Assembly (NCBI GenBank): GCA_018222765.1
Contig: JAAEZT010000001.1
Span: forward strand, 269,462-333,461
Length of the DNA: 64,000 bases
Direction of reading: 5' to 3'
Origin: a bacterium
GTDB taxonomy: Bacteria > Verrucomicrobiota > Verrucomicrobiia > Verrucomicrobiales > Akkermansiaceae
Position 1 is the stretch's first letter; every line of letters begins with the position of its first letter. A model generated the notes under the pieces. That model saw nothing but the letters and a program-made list of their open reading frames with translations, ran no database searches and was not told the origin of the DNA. Position numbers and translations under genes: made by a program. Of this stretch, positions 52,389-61,614 are shown piece after piece.

Positions 52389-53747
52389 ATGAAACTGAAC
52401 GCCATATTGACCTCAGCCCTGACGATTTCTCCCCTCATCGCCAACGACAACTTTGTCGATGCACAGGCTATTGCCTATACTGGAACTGCTCTCTCCTTCA
52501 TGGGAAATACCACTGATGCTTCCCGTGAAGTTGGAGAACCGATCCACGGCGCTCTCGACACTTCACTCAGGCCAGCCGTCGCTTCCGAGTGGTATTCGGT
52601 CACCGTCACCGAAGCCCAACGCATCGAAGTCGTCATCGATTTCGAGGGTATTCCTTCCGGCCTCGATTCCGTCGTTGCAGTCTATACCGGAAACGACGTC
52701 CAAAATCTGACTCAACTCAGTAGGTATCCCGATATTGATTTTCCGGCATTCAGTCGGCGCCTCTTCGAACCATTCGGACAGTTTTCCAGGCTGAACTTTG
52801 ATGCTATTCCGGGAACAACCTACTATATTGCCGTTGATGGAGAGGGCAACAAAGGCCCCTATCGCCTCAATCTAAGACCTTCTCGCGACCCACATAACCC
52901 CACTGCGGAAATGATCAGCCCGGATTCAGACTGGAGGGCTCTCATTGCCCGCGACGGTGGCGTCCCGGTTGACCCGCTCACCATCGATGACGAATTCTTC
53001 GACAAGTGGCATCTTTCGGCAAACCTGACCACACTGGGTTTCACAGTTCCCTCCCCCACCCCCTTGGGCTACGGCAACATCAATGGACTCGATGTCGCAA
53101 CCGGGCTCTGGAATACAGCAGATCCCAGCCAACAACCCCCATCGGGAAATCGATATACCGCCTATCTTCGTACCACCTTCACGCCCAGCAATCAAATCGA
53201 TGGACTAGGATTCGAAGGGCTCTTTGATGATGGCGCCATCTTCTATGTAAATGGAGTAGAGGTCGCCCGATCCAACGTCGATCCGGCTGCCGACGCCCTA
53301 AATTGGCAAACCGTTGCCCAGGCAACAACTCTTCCCGGAGGCGCCGGAGACACCGAGGAGGTTATTCAATACGCCACTGCCCCCGACGTCGTTCTGCCCG
53401 CCGGCGTCCCCGTGGAAATTTCAGTGAGCATGCACAATCAATCCGGAGGTAGTTCCGACATGGCTTTCAACATGAGAATCTGGGCCCTTGGCGGAGACGG
53501 CGTGGTCATCCCTTACACACCACCCTTCCTTGCAACTATCGCCCCGGCCACCACTCCGGGACGCCTTAATATCTCCTGGCCATCCAAGGCGGGTGAAATA
53601 TACCAGATCCAATCCAGCCCAAGTATGGAAAGTGACAATTGGACCGATATCTTTCCGAATGACATCTCCCCGAGCGGCACTGGAACCAACACCAGTAATG
53701 TTCTCGGTTCAGGAAATAAGGTCTTTTACCGGGTCATCATCCGGTAG
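52389..53747 (+). CDS. Exported beta-rich protein with PPC-like domain
   Basis: A 452-residue exported protein (signal peptide MKLNAILTSALTISPLIAND). The first part NDNFVDAQAIAYTGTALSFMGNTTDASREVGEPIHGALDTSLRPAVASEWYSVTVTEAQRIEVVIDFEG resembles pre-peptidase C-terminal (PPC) beta-sandwich domains, and YYIAVDGEGNKGPYRLNL closes it. A jelly-roll-like middle domain follows (GLGFEGLFDDGAIFYVNGVEVARSNV), and the end GRLNISWPSKAGEIYQIQSSPSMESDNWTDI resembles a type of short C-terminal domain found in Verrucomicrobia exported proteins. No enzyme motif is seen. The 276-base gap before it contains no convincing gene. Confidence 0.8.
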   Translation: MKLNAILTSALTISPLIANDNFVDAQAIAYTGTALSFMGNTTDASREVGEPIHGALDTSLRPAVASEWYSVTVTEAQRIEVVIDFEGIPSGLDSVVAVYTGNDVQNLTQLSRYPDIDFPAFSRRLFEPFGQFSRLNFDAIPGTTYYIAVDGEGNKGPYRLNLRPSRDPHNPTAEMISPDSDWRALIARDGGVPVDPLTIDDEFFDKWHLSANLTTLGFTVPSPTPLGYGNINGLDVATGLWNTADPSQQPPSGNRYTAYLRTTFTPSNQIDGLGFEGLFDDGAIFYVNGVEVARSNVDPAADALNWQTVAQATTLPGGAGDTEEVIQYATAPDVVLPAGVPVEISVSMHNQSGGSSDMAFNMRIWALGGDGVVIPYTPPFLATIAPATTPGRLNISWPSKAGEIYQIQSSPSMESDNWTDIFPNDISPSGTGTNTSNVLGSGNKVFYRVIIR

Positions 53748-53751
53748 ATTT

Positions 53752-54522
53752 TTAGCTTACCATGGGACGAACAGGAACGCCTCGCCCCTTAAAATATCCC
53801 TTCGCTTCGGGCACAGTGTGTTGCCCGAAATGGAAAATACTCGCCGCGAGAACGGCATCTGCTTTTCCATGTTCGAGCACATCCACCATGTGCTCCAAAT
53901 TACCCGCCCCGCCACTCGCAATCACAGGAATTCCAACCGCCTCGCTGATGGCCCGGGTCAACTCGATATCGTAACCGTCTTTGGTTCCATCGGCATCCAT
54001 ACTCGTCAATAAAATTTCCCCGGCCCCACGCTTGTAAACCTCCTTGGCCCACTCAATGGCATCCAATCCTTCGACAGGATTTCTGCCGCCGTGAGTGTAA
54101 ACGCCCCATTTTCCGGGCCCCTGTCGTTTGGCATCGATGGCAACAACGATGCATTGATTTCCAAATGCCTTGGCTCCTTCATCAACTAGCTCCGGACGGG
54201 TAATCGCCGCCGTATTGACTCCCACCTTGTCCGCACCCGCCAAAAGCATCCGGCTCATATCATCGACAGTTCGAATTCCTCCACCCACTGTCAGCGGAAC
54301 GAAGCACTTCGATGCCGTCTCCCTGACAACATCCACCATGGTGTCCCGTCCGTCTGAAGAAGCCGTAATATCGAGAAAGACAATCTCATCCGCTTGCTGC
54401 TCGTTGTATGCCACCGCACATTCCACCGGGTCACCGGCATCACGAAGATCGACAAAATTGGTCCCCTTGACCACACGGCCATTGGTGACGTCGAGACAAG
54501 GGATAATTCGCTTGGCGAGCAT
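53752..54522 (-). CDS. hisF: Imidazole glycerol phosphate synthase subunit HisF
   Basis: HisF is the cyclase subunit that makes IGP and AICAR in histidine synthesis. The (beta/alpha)8 barrel is complete: [20 protein letters not shown] (catalytic Asp 11), [72 protein letters not shown] (second catalytic Asp), [13 protein letters not shown]. 256 residues. The glutaminase partner hisH is not in the window. It converges with the exported-protein gene. Confidence 0.97.
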   Translation of the reverse strand: MLAKRIIPCLDVTNGRVVKGTNFVDLRDAGDPVECAVAYNEQQADEIVFLDITASSDGRDTMVDVVRETASKCFVPLTVGGGIRTVDDMSRMLLAGADKVGVNTAAITRPELVDEGAKAFGNQCIVVAIDAKRQGPGKWGVYTHGGRNPVEGLDAIEWAKEVYKRGAGEILLTSMDADGTKDGYDIELTRAISEAVGIPVIASGGAGNLEHMVDVLEHGKADAVLAASIFHFGQHTVPEAKGYFKGRGVPVRPMVS

Positions 54523-54674
54523 GACGCTTTCTATCTACTCGAGCCCCCATGCGCCAATCTTATTGGCAGCAAGTTCCTTTTCTCATTTTTTCCAGATAGG
54601 AACTCTGTTTCCTCCAAGCCCGGCCGCCGGACAAATCCGCACCCAATGTGTGCTCCCTCGCCAGACCATGGGCG

Positions 54675-54827
54675 TCAGTCGTCATCGGGGTGAGCTTTTT
54701 TTACCTCACTCACCTCTGGAAGCAGAATGGATCTCTCCCACTCTGGAGCACCATAACCCTTCCAGCCTTGGAAGAGCTTCGCCGCTACCAGAACAGCGAG
54801 CAAACTCGTCACCACGATCGACTTCAT
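54675..54827 (-). CDS. Small membrane protein (50 residues)
   Basis: From ATG 54827: MKSIVVTSLLAVLVAAKLFQGWKGYGAPEWERSILLPEVSEVKKAHPDDD. A membrane helix or signal anchor takes up residues 4-17; the rest is charged. AAAAGGAAAAATG gives a good ribosome site. It lies 16 bases after the M23 peptidase gene and is probably co-transcribed with it. No family recognised. Confidence 0.55.
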   Translation of the reverse strand: MKSIVVTSLLAVLVAAKLFQGWKGYGAPEWERSILLPEVSEVKKAHPDDD

Positions 54828-54843
54828 TTTTCCTTTTATTCCA

Positions 54844-55473
54844 TCAGAGCCCAGTGTGTCCCCGGTAAACTCTATATGTCCCTGTCGGCACAACGACAGG
54901 GCGCCATTCTTTCTTTAAACGACGATATTTCTTAATAAAAGCCGACGGATCAGCCCAATTAGCATCACTCTTGGAAAAATTCTCCCGCTGCATCCCAATA
55001 TTGATATTGTGGCGGATTTCAAAATGCAAATGCGCGGCATACATGCCCCGGTTGTTCCCCATGGTTCCAATCTTCTGACCCCGCTTCACCACATCTCCCT
55101 TTTTCACCAAAATGGTTCGCAAATGAGCATATTGCGAATCGACATACTTTACTTTCCCGGTCCCGGGATCCCGGTAGGCATGACGAATCAAAACAACCCG
55201 ACCCCATCCGACGCGCACATCAGCGGCAAAGGTGACAACCCCATCCCCACAGGCATATATTGGATCGTGAAGATCAGTGTCCCCGCCTCCTTTTCCATTC
55301 CAGTCCTCACCAAAATGCACCGGTCGGGTCAATCGCAGGCCACGCGCCTTATAATATCCTGCTGCATTCGGCTTCCCAACCGGGTAATCAAATCCATCCA
55401 CCAACTTGATCCGAATCTGCCCCTCACCGAGCAAAGTCAGCAGAAGAATAATCAACGCAGAAAGAACCTTCAC
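54844..55473 (-). CDS. Exported M23-family metallopeptidase
   Basis: A 209-residue exported peptidoglycan endopeptidase-type protein (signal peptide MKVLSALIILLLTLLGEGQ). The LytM core has HFGEDWNGKGGGDTD (zinc His and Asp), a strand YACGDGVVTFAADVRVGWGRVVLIRHAY, GDVVKRGQKIGTMGNNRG and AAHLHFEIRH (H-x-H). Both zinc-binding parts are intact, so it is probably active in cell-wall cutting. It follows map by 14 bases. Confidence 0.92.
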   Translation of the reverse strand: MKVLSALIILLLTLLGEGQIRIKLVDGFDYPVGKPNAAGYYKARGLRLTRPVHFGEDWNGKGGGDTDLHDPIYACGDGVVTFAADVRVGWGRVVLIRHAYRDPGTGKVKYVDSQYAHLRTILVKKGDVVKRGQKIGTMGNNRGMYAAHLHFEIRHNINIGMQRENFSKSDANWADPSAFIKKYRRLKKEWRPVVVPTGTYRVYRGHTGL

Positions 55474-55487
55474 GAAATGGGGTTTCT

Positions 55488-56297
55488 TTAAGCCGGAAGT
55501 GGAGGAATCCCCAGTTGATCAGGCTGTGCCGTCCTTGGTCGCCAGGTGAGAATCTCAGGATCACCATCGGTCACTAAAACAGTGTGTTCAAAATGTGACG
55601 AAGGACGACGATCAGAGGTCACCACGGTCCAGCCATCATCCAGCCAATCAACAGTTCCCACTCCTGCGTTAATCATTGGTTCGATCGCCAGAATCATTCC
55701 CGCTTTCAAGACCGGAGATTTTCCCGACGGTCTATAGTTGGGCACTTGCGGCTCTTCGTGTAATTGCCGCCCTACTCCATGGCCGACAAGATCACGAACA
55801 ACGGTAAAGCCAAACCTAGTCACATAATCTTCCACCGAAGCGCAAAGATCATGCAGTGGTGCGCCGGCCCGGGCGTGGGAGATCGCTACGAACAACGACT
55901 CCTCGGTAACAGCGAGGAGTCGCTTCTGCTCTCCGTTGATTTTTCCAACCGGGACAGTTAGGGCATTATCCCCAATCCACCCCTGCAACTTGATCCCCAC
56001 ATCCAGCTTTACCAAATCACCGTCGACAATGACACGATCTCCACCGATGCCATGCACTACCTCTTCATTCATCGAGATACAGGTATAGCCGGGAAAATCG
56101 CGATACATATGGAAGGCGCTCTTGCACTTCTTCTCTTCCATCAGGTCCTTGGCAAACTGATCCACTTCGCCGGTCGTCTTCCCGGCTGCGATAAACGCCG
56201 CTGTCGCCTGCAACACTTCGCTCGCCAGAGCGCCAGCAGCACGCATCTTCTCGATCTCTTGCTTCGATTTAATTGGAATCCTCGATCTCTTGCCCAT
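55488..56297 (-). CDS. map: Type I methionine aminopeptidase Map
   Basis: Map removes initiator methionine. Metal ligands can be seen: GHG (VGHGVG), DLVKLDVGIKLQGWIGDNAL (two Asp), VRDLVGHGVGRQLHEEPQVPNY (His), ILAIEPMIN (Glu), and SSHFEHTVLVTD (Glu-His). 269 residues is standard. It comes after adk at the end of the secY-adk-map part of the ribosomal operon. Confidence 0.97.
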   Translation of the reverse strand: MGKRSRIPIKSKQEIEKMRAAGALASEVLQATAAFIAAGKTTGEVDQFAKDLMEEKKCKSAFHMYRDFPGYTCISMNEEVVHGIGGDRVIVDGDLVKLDVGIKLQGWIGDNALTVPVGKINGEQKRLLAVTEESLFVAISHARAGAPLHDLCASVEDYVTRFGFTVVRDLVGHGVGRQLHEEPQVPNYRPSGKSPVLKAGMILAIEPMINAGVGTVDWLDDGWTVVTSDRRPSSHFEHTVLVTDGDPEILTWRPRTAQPDQLGIPPLPA

Positions 56298-56366
56298 CTG
56301 AAGAACTTGGGTAAAGACTTATCAGGTGGAGGTCAAGGCAGTGTCGGATCAGGCGGGATCATTTCC

Positions 56367-56990
56367 TCATGAAATTCGTACCCAAACCTCATCCGGAGAT
56401 CCTGTTCCATTGATAATTCTCCCCCGCATTCGATCCGTGTAATACTGAATTGTAGGCACCACCAATCGATGGAATTCCGCGAGCCGACTCTCAAAGGCTC
56501 CCGAGGCATCATCAGCTCTCGGAGCCAGATGTCCGCCACACTTTGGGCAATTCTCACCCTCGCCATCTTTGGCCACCCGGTGACAGGATTCACATTCCAG
56601 CCGACAGGTGATGCGGCGACGAAGTTCGTCGTCAGGGACGTGAAGAATCATCGCTTTTGGGAGAGAAAGTCCAATTTCCTCCATGGCAGCATCCAATGCT
56701 TCAGCCTGAGGAACGGTACGGGGAAAGCCATCCAACACCCAGCCACCGCCCTGGGATTTCACCCAATCAAGCACGCCCGGCAGCATAATATCGTCAGGCA
56801 CATACTCGCCTCGGTCTAGGTAAGGTTTGGCCAGTCGGCCTAATTGAGTGTCATCCCGTAGAGCTCCTCTGAGAAGCGCGCCGGTCGAAAGGTAAGCCCA
56901 TCCCTTTTCATCAGAGAGCCTTCGCCCCTGGGTCCCTTTTCCCGAGGCCGGTGGACCCAGAAAAACGAACGAATGGGACGCAAAGGCCAC
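56367..56990 (-). CDS. adk: Adenylate kinase Adk, zinc-LID form
   Basis: Adk interconverts ATP, ADP and AMP. P-loop FLGPPASGKGTQGRRL, YLSTGALLRGALRDDT (AMP site), WVLDGFPRTVPQAEAL and the LID arginines (LRRRITCRLECESC) are present. The LID has four cysteines in CESCHRVAKDGEGENCPKCGG, a zinc-type LID. At 207 residues it is slightly short at the C-terminus. It is directly before map and after secY, as in many spc operons. Confidence 0.95.
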   Translation of the reverse strand: MAFASHSFVFLGPPASGKGTQGRRLSDEKGWAYLSTGALLRGALRDDTQLGRLAKPYLDRGEYVPDDIMLPGVLDWVKSQGGGWVLDGFPRTVPQAEALDAAMEEIGLSLPKAMILHVPDDELRRRITCRLECESCHRVAKDGEGENCPKCGGHLAPRADDASGAFESRLAEFHRLVVPTIQYYTDRMRGRIINGTGSPDEVWVRIS

Positions 56991-56997
56991 CGAATGC

Positions 56998-58515
56998 TTA
57001 CTTGTTAAGAATCAGCGCAACAATTGCCACGAGGACGATTACGGCCAGAACCACCCAAATGTAGAGGATGGAAGAACCGGAGGCCTGCGCGCCGGAGGCC
57101 ATCCGCTGCTGACGTCCTTTGATCTTCCCTTTGCGAAGGAAGCCATCGTATTGACGCTGGAGCAGGTGGGTCTCGATCTGTCGCATCATATCTAGGAGCA
57201 CCCCAACCAAAATCAGAAGACTGGTTCCTCCGAAAAAGGAGGTAATCAAGCCGTTGGGCGGCAGATTAAGCGGGAGGGCCACAAAGTTTGGCAACATGAA
57301 GATGAGCGTCAAGAACGCCGCGCCTGCGAAAGTCAGACGGGTCATGGTGAAGTCTAGGAAGTCCGAAGTTGGCTTACCGGGACGCACTCCCGGAATGTAT
57401 CCCCCGCTGCGCTTGAGGTTTTCGGCAATCTCACTCGGCTGGAACATCGTGGCCACCCAAAAGAAACTGAAGAAGAAGATCATCGCACCCGAGATCACAT
57501 AGAACCAAGGAGCATTGGGATCGAGGAAATCGCGAACCGTGCCTACCCAGGGGCTGGTTGGGAAAATCTGGCCCAACAGCTGGGTTGGCAGCTGCAAAAT
57601 AGCAGTTGCGAAAATCACGGGCATCACCCCAGCGTAATTCACCTTGAGCGGAAGATATTGAGTTCCTCCGGCCATCTCACGACGACCGGCAACACGGCGG
57701 GCATACTGCACCGCGATTCGACGCTGGGCTTGGGTAATTGAAATAATGGCTGCGACCACGAAGAGGAAAAAGACAAGAAGAAGCACGATCAAGAGCGGGC
57801 TAAACGGGCTACTGCGCTCAATCACGAAGGTATTCCAGAGTTGAACGATCACACCTGGGAGGGCCGAGATAATGTTCACCGAGATGATAAGGGAAACGCC
57901 GTTACCAATTCCACGCTCGGTGATTTGGTCACCAATCCACATAAGAAGAAGCGTTCCAGCCACGATAATAAGAACAGTCTGGGCAATAAACCCGGCTCCA
58001 TTCCCTGCGGCGAAGGCTGGCACTAGATCGGAACCCACAGCTTCAATTGCTTTCCCAATACCACCGAGAAGCGGGTTGCTTTCGGGATTTTCAAGAGATT
58101 TCGCGAGGAAGAATCCCTGAATGGTTGCAATCGCGATCGTCACAAAACGGGTATACTGGTTGATCTTCTGCTGACCGCCGTCCTCCTTCTTCAGGCGGGC
58201 GAGCTTGGGCACCACCGCACTGAGGAGCTGCATCATAATCGATGCCGAGATATAGGGCATAATTCCCAGAGAAAAGAGGCCCATCGCCTGCAATCCCCCA
58301 CCGGAGAACACATTCAGAATGGCTCCGACGCCACCACCGGCTCCGTCAGCACTATCAGTCGCCAACATATCGAGGTAGGTCTTGATGACGTCCATGTTCA
58401 CTCCGGGGAGTGGCAGGGCGACACCGAGACGCACGATCACGATCATGGCCATGGTGAAAAGAATGCGATCCCTCAGCTCGGGGATTTTCCAAGTATTAGC
58501 AAATGCAGAAATCAT
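56998..58515 (-). CDS. secY: Protein translocase subunit SecY
   Basis: SecY is the channel of the Sec translocon. The 505-residue protein has ten membrane helices. The first-helix region AFANTWKIPELRDRILFTMAMIVIVRLGVALPLPGVN, the plug area, GIMPYISASIMMQLL, QYARRVAGRREMAGGTQYLPLKVNYAGVMPVIFA, and GGYIPGVRPGKPTSDFLDFTMTRLTFAGA all fit. It is longer than E. coli SecY (443), mainly through loops near residues 45-65 and 160-180. It is separated from rplO by a lipoprotein gene. Confidence 0.98.
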   Translation of the reverse strand: MISAFANTWKIPELRDRILFTMAMIVIVRLGVALPLPGVNMDVIKTYLDMLATDSADGAGGGVGAILNVFSGGGLQAMGLFSLGIMPYISASIMMQLLSAVVPKLARLKKEDGGQQKINQYTRFVTIAIATIQGFFLAKSLENPESNPLLGGIGKAIEAVGSDLVPAFAAGNGAGFIAQTVLIIVAGTLLLMWIGDQITERGIGNGVSLIISVNIISALPGVIVQLWNTFVIERSSPFSPLLIVLLLVFFLFVVAAIISITQAQRRIAVQYARRVAGRREMAGGTQYLPLKVNYAGVMPVIFATAILQLPTQLLGQIFPTSPWVGTVRDFLDPNAPWFYVISGAMIFFFSFFWVATMFQPSEIAENLKRSGGYIPGVRPGKPTSDFLDFTMTRLTFAGAAFLTLIFMLPNFVALPLNLPPNGLITSFFGGTSLLILVGVLLDMMRQIETHLLQRQYDGFLRKGKIKGRQQRMASGAQASGSSILYIWVVLAVIVLVAIVALILNK

Positions 58516-58544
58516 AATGAGATGATCAAACGAGCGGTTAAATA

Positions 58545-59003
58545 TTAGTTACGCCCCTCCCCCATCTGGGGTTCGGGTGCTTGATGGAAGGCCTGAAGGG
58601 CTGCGAGAATTTCAGCGGTCATCTTTCCCGATTGGGTCAATTTCTTTTGAGCTTCAAAAAAAGCCATAACGGCCTCGCTGTAGGCCTTGTTGTTTTGAAG
58701 AGCTTCTAATGCGACATCTCCTTCGGGCTTTGCCATGCTGTTGCTCTCCTCTTTCAGAATCATTATTTGAGCAACCAATTCGCTCACTTTTTCGTCGGCC
58801 GATGGGACATCCTTCCCTTCGGAAAGCTGGTTCATCATCTCGGCTAATCCTTGATAAGTGGCGGCTTGCATTTCCATGTTTGCCGTCCGAGGATCTTCCT
58901 CCCCGCAAGATGGCAAAATGAATAGAGTCATCAAAAACGCAAAAAACGCTGCAGCCCGGGGAACCGGGCTCAACGTAAACTGTGTTTGCGAGGAGATTTT
59001 CAC
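58545..59003 (-). CDS. Lipoprotein inserted between rplO and secY
   Basis: A 152-residue lipoprotein with no match to ribosomal or Sec proteins. The signal is MKISSQTQFTLSPVPRAAAFFAFLMTLFILPSCGEED, with lipobox LPSC (Cys at 33). The mature part is helical and charged (ANMEMQAATYQGLAEMMNQLSEGKDVPSADEKVSELVAQIMILKEESNS). The start is GTG 59003; ATG 58931 would leave too short a signal. It sits in the spc operon, where normally only rplO, secY, adk and map follow one another. Role unknown. Confidence 0.82.
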   Translation of the reverse strand: MKISSQTQFTLSPVPRAAAFFAFLMTLFILPSCGEEDPRTANMEMQAATYQGLAEMMNQLSEGKDVPSADEKVSELVAQIMILKEESNSMAKPEGDVALEALQNNKAYSEAVMAFFEAQKKLTQSGKMTAEILAALQAFHQAPEPQMGEGRN

Positions 59004-59026
59004 TGGTGGGGAAGAAGCTCTACATC

Positions 59027-59055
59027 AAAAAAACAGAGGACAGGGTGCCCCCTGT
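59027..59055 (-). terminator. Terminator-like hairpin after rplO
   Basis: On the minus strand ACAGGG-GGCA-CCCTGT, then CCTCTG and seven Ts, 13 bases after the rplO stop. The six bases between stem and T-run make it weaker than a classic terminator, so it may attenuate the transcript before the lipoprotein and secY genes. Confidence 0.45.
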
Positions 59056-59068
59056 TGCTCTTCATGAC

Positions 59069-59512
59069 CTAGACTTCAAGGGTGCCGCCGGCTTTTTCAA
59101 TCTTCTCTTTGGCAGAGGCACTTGCTTGGTCAACAGTGATCTTCAGCGCTTTGCTGAGCTCACCTTGTCCAAGCACCTTCACCTTGTCGATCTGGCCTTT
59201 CACGAGACCCTTTTCACGAAGAGTCACTTCATTGACCTCGTCTCCGGCCTCGAAATAGTACTCGAGTTGGGAAACGTTGACAGTCGCGATGGTGTCGCGG
59301 AATTGCAGGTTGCTGAAGCCACGCTTGGGAAGGCGACGAGCCAGAGGCATCTGACCACCTTCGAATCCAGGGCGAACACCACCACCGGAACGAGACTTTT
59401 GACCCTTGTGACCCCGTCCGGAGGTCTTACCAAGGCCCGAACTTTCTCCGCAACCAAGACGCTTGCGGCGATGCTTGGCTCCGGGATTCGGCTTAAGATT
59501 ATGGAGATTCAT
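59069..59512 (-). CDS. rplO: 50S ribosomal protein L15
   Basis: A 147-residue L15: MNLHNLKPNPGAKHRRKRLGCGESSGLGKTSGRGHKGQKSRSGGGVRPGFEGGQMPLARRLPKRGF is the typical basic glycine-rich N-terminus. The C-terminal GLVKGQIDKVKVLGQGELSKALKITVDQASASAKEKIEKAGG is complete. It follows rpsE with 41 bases and no rpmD between them. Confidence 0.98.
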   Translation of the reverse strand: MNLHNLKPNPGAKHRRKRLGCGESSGLGKTSGRGHKGQKSRSGGGVRPGFEGGQMPLARRLPKRGFSNLQFRDTIATVNVSQLEYYFEAGDEVNEVTLREKGLVKGQIDKVKVLGQGELSKALKITVDQASASAKEKIEKAGGTLEV

Positions 59513-59553
59513 TGGAATGAAGTTTCTTTAGAGTTAGTTGCTGGGAAGAAGGA

Positions 59554-60219
59554 TTAAATAGCCTTCTCTTTCTTCTTACCTCGAAGGGTAAGAATTTCGT
59601 CGCGATTGCGGAGCTGTGAAAGCGCCTTGAGAGTAGCCTTGACCACGTTGGCGTGGTTGTTGGAGCCGATGGACTTGGCGAGAACGTCGGTAATTCCGAC
59701 AGCCTCGCAGACCGCACGCACCCCACCACCAGCAATGATCCCCGTTCCAGGGGAAGCCGGCTTCAGAAGCACTTTACCACCACCGGACTCGGCGTAGATT
59801 TCATGAGGAATGGTGCCATTGTTAAGCTGCATTTTCTGCAGGCTCTTACTGGCGGTCTCGTTAGCCTTGCGAATACATTCGGCGACTTCGTTAGCCTTAC
59901 CAAACCCAACACCGACAGAACCTTTTTGGTTACCGGAGACGACGAGAGCTGAGAAACTGAAGCGACGTCCACCTTTCACGACCTTGGAGCAACGGTTAAT
60001 GAAGACGACTTTTTCAGTCAGCTCGTTACCATCTTTGTCCTGATACTTGGGAGGACTGAAGTCCTTACGAGGTCCGCGACTGCCACCGCGGCCACCGCCA
60101 CGATTATCACCACGACGGGAGTCATCAGGCTTTCCTGCGTCAGCAGGATTGGCAGCTACGTCAGCTGGCTTGGCGCCATCTGCATTGTCAGCAGGATTGG
60201 GAGTTTCGTTATTTGCCAT
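59554..60219 (-). CDS. rpsE: 30S ribosomal protein S5 with N-terminal extension
   Basis: A 221-residue S5 (usual 165-170). Core from about residue 63: [53 protein letters not shown] and the [38 protein letters not shown] end are normal. The first about 60 residues are an added disordered tail with an Asn/Pro/Ala/Asp part ([26 protein letters not shown]) and an Arg/Gly part ([18 protein letters not shown]). Confidence 0.98.
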   Translation of the reverse strand: MANNETPNPADNADGAKPADVAANPADAGKPDDSRRGDNRGGGRGGSRGPRKDFSPPKYQDKDGNELTEKVVFINRCSKVVKGGRRFSFSALVVSGNQKGSVGVGFGKANEVAECIRKANETASKSLQKMQLNNGTIPHEIYAESGGGKVLLKPASPGTGIIAGGGVRAVCEAVGITDVLAKSIGSNNHANVVKATLKALSQLRNRDEILTLRGKKKEKAI

Positions 60220-60237
60220 TTTGAGTCAGAGGTAGAA

Positions 60238-60594
60238 TTAGAATTTAAGACCACCTTCGCGGGCGGCATCGGCGAGTGATTTCACCTTGGCGTTGTAAAT
60301 GTGACCACCACGGTCGAAGACAACTGCTTCGATCTTGGCATCAACGGCGCGTTGGGCGACGAGTTTGCCGACGGCTTCACCGGTTGCTTTGCTGGCTCCC
60401 GTCGCTTCGATCTCTTTATCAAGAGTCGAGGCGGAACAGAGAGTCTTACCCGCGACATCATCGATGACCTGGGCGTAGACGTTTTTATTAGAGAAGTGAA
60501 CAGCAAGGCGGGGGCGCTCGGCAGTTCCGGAGATTTTTTTCCGAATGCGGCGGTGCACCTTGCGGCGGAGTTCCTTTCGATTGAGAGTGCTCAT
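60238..60594 (-). CDS. rplR: 50S ribosomal protein L18
   Basis: A 118-residue L18, which binds 5S r[62 protein letters not shown] and the C-terminal [28 protein letters not shown] are standard. Confidence 0.98.
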   Translation of the reverse strand: MSTLNRKELRRKVHRRIRKKISGTAERPRLAVHFSNKNVYAQVIDDVAGKTLCSASTLDKEIEATGASKATGEAVGKLVAQRAVDAKIEAVVFDRGGHIYNAKVKSLADAAREGGLKF

Positions 60595-60626
60595 TGTAGT
60601 ATGAAGTTCTTTGGTTTCGTCAGGAT

Positions 60627-61163
60627 TTACTTAACGGACTTACCGGCTTTGCGGCGGACGTATTCACCAACATAGCGGACACCTTTGCCCTTGTATGGCT
60701 CGGGTGGGTAGTAAGCACGCACTTCGGCAGCGAACTGACCGACGAGTTGCTTGTCAACTCCCTCAACCTTAATCTTGGTATTCTCGGTGACCTCAACTTT
60801 GAGACCTTCGGGAATGGGATGAAGGATGGGGTGTGACTTACCGAGGCTAAGATCAAGATTCTTGCCCTTAACTGCAGCACGGAGACCAACACCTTGAATC
60901 TCGAGTTCTTTGACGAATCCTGCGGAGACGCCGATAAGGAGGTTGTTGATGAGGCTGCGGAATGTTCCGTGAAGAGCACGCACATGGCGTAACTCGCTGG
61001 AGCGCTCCACGGTGATTTCTTTCTCGTCCTGCTTGATGGTGATTCCTTCCGGAAGCTCAATGGCTAGTTTTCCCTTGGGTCCATCGACGGTAACGTTCTG
61101 CCCGTCGATGCTAAGGCTGACCTTATCGACTACGGGGATGGGTTTAAGTCCTACTCGTGACAT
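60627..61163 (-). CDS. rplF: 50S ribosomal protein L6
   Basis: A 178-residue L6 from ATG 61163 ([40 protein letters not shown]); the ORF track's 61196 start adds 11 unlike residues. Two repeated domains are seen, with [32 protein letters not shown] in the middle and [28 protein letters not shown] at the end. Confidence 0.98.
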   Translation of the reverse strand: MSRVGLKPIPVVDKVSLSIDGQNVTVDGPKGKLAIELPEGITIKQDEKEITVERSSELRHVRALHGTFRSLINNLLIGVSAGFVKELEIQGVGLRAAVKGKNLDLSLGKSHPILHPIPEGLKVEVTENTKIKVEGVDKQLVGQFAAEVRAYYPPEPYKGKGVRYVGEYVRRKAGKSVK

Positions 61164-61189
61164 GGTTCTGTTTTCTGAGTTAGGGGTTT

Positions 61190-61588
61190 CTACCAAACGA
61201 AGGCGATAATCTCGCCACCGACTTTGTCTTTTCGTGCCTGATGCCCGGTCATCACACCTTTCGAGGTGGAGAGGATGGAAATACCCATGTTATTGAGAAC
61301 GCGGGGAATTTCCTGGGATCCGGTATACTTGCGACGACCACACTTGGAGACCCGCTTGAGGTCAGTAAGGGCCGGCACACCGTCAACGAACTTGGTCTTC
61401 ACCACGAGCTCGGGGAATTTCCCGGTGGTGTCGACTTCATAGTTCCAGATGTAACCTTCTTCTTTGAGGATACGGGCGATTTCCGTCTTAAGCTGGGAGT
61501 GCGGGGCGCGGAACGAGTCGTTGTTCGCACGCGAGGCATTCTTCAAGCGAATGAGGAAATCTGCGATAGGGTCAGTAAGAGTTGCCAT
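61190..61588 (-). CDS. rpsH: 30S ribosomal protein S8
   Basis: A 132-residue S8. MATLTDPIADFLIRLKNASRANNDSFRAPHSQLKTEIARILKEEGYI and the end VLNNMGISILSTSKGVMTGHQARKDKVGGEIIAFVW are standard. It follows rplE with only 26 bases between; rpsN, usually here, is absent. Confidence 0.98.
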   Translation of the reverse strand: MATLTDPIADFLIRLKNASRANNDSFRAPHSQLKTEIARILKEEGYIWNYEVDTTGKFPELVVKTKFVDGVPALTDLKRVSKCGRRKYTGSQEIPRVLNNMGISILSTSKGVMTGHQARKDKVGGEIIAFVW

Positions 61589-61614
61589 GATTCTGTATTT
61601 TCCAGTTCGTGTGT

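Noticed and set aside
58953-58970. AGCCCGG-CCGGGCT hairpin with Ts
   Set aside because: Lies inside the lipoprotein signal-peptide codons (RAAAFF), so it is probably a codon-driven coincidence; mentioned only in the finding on the spc operon.
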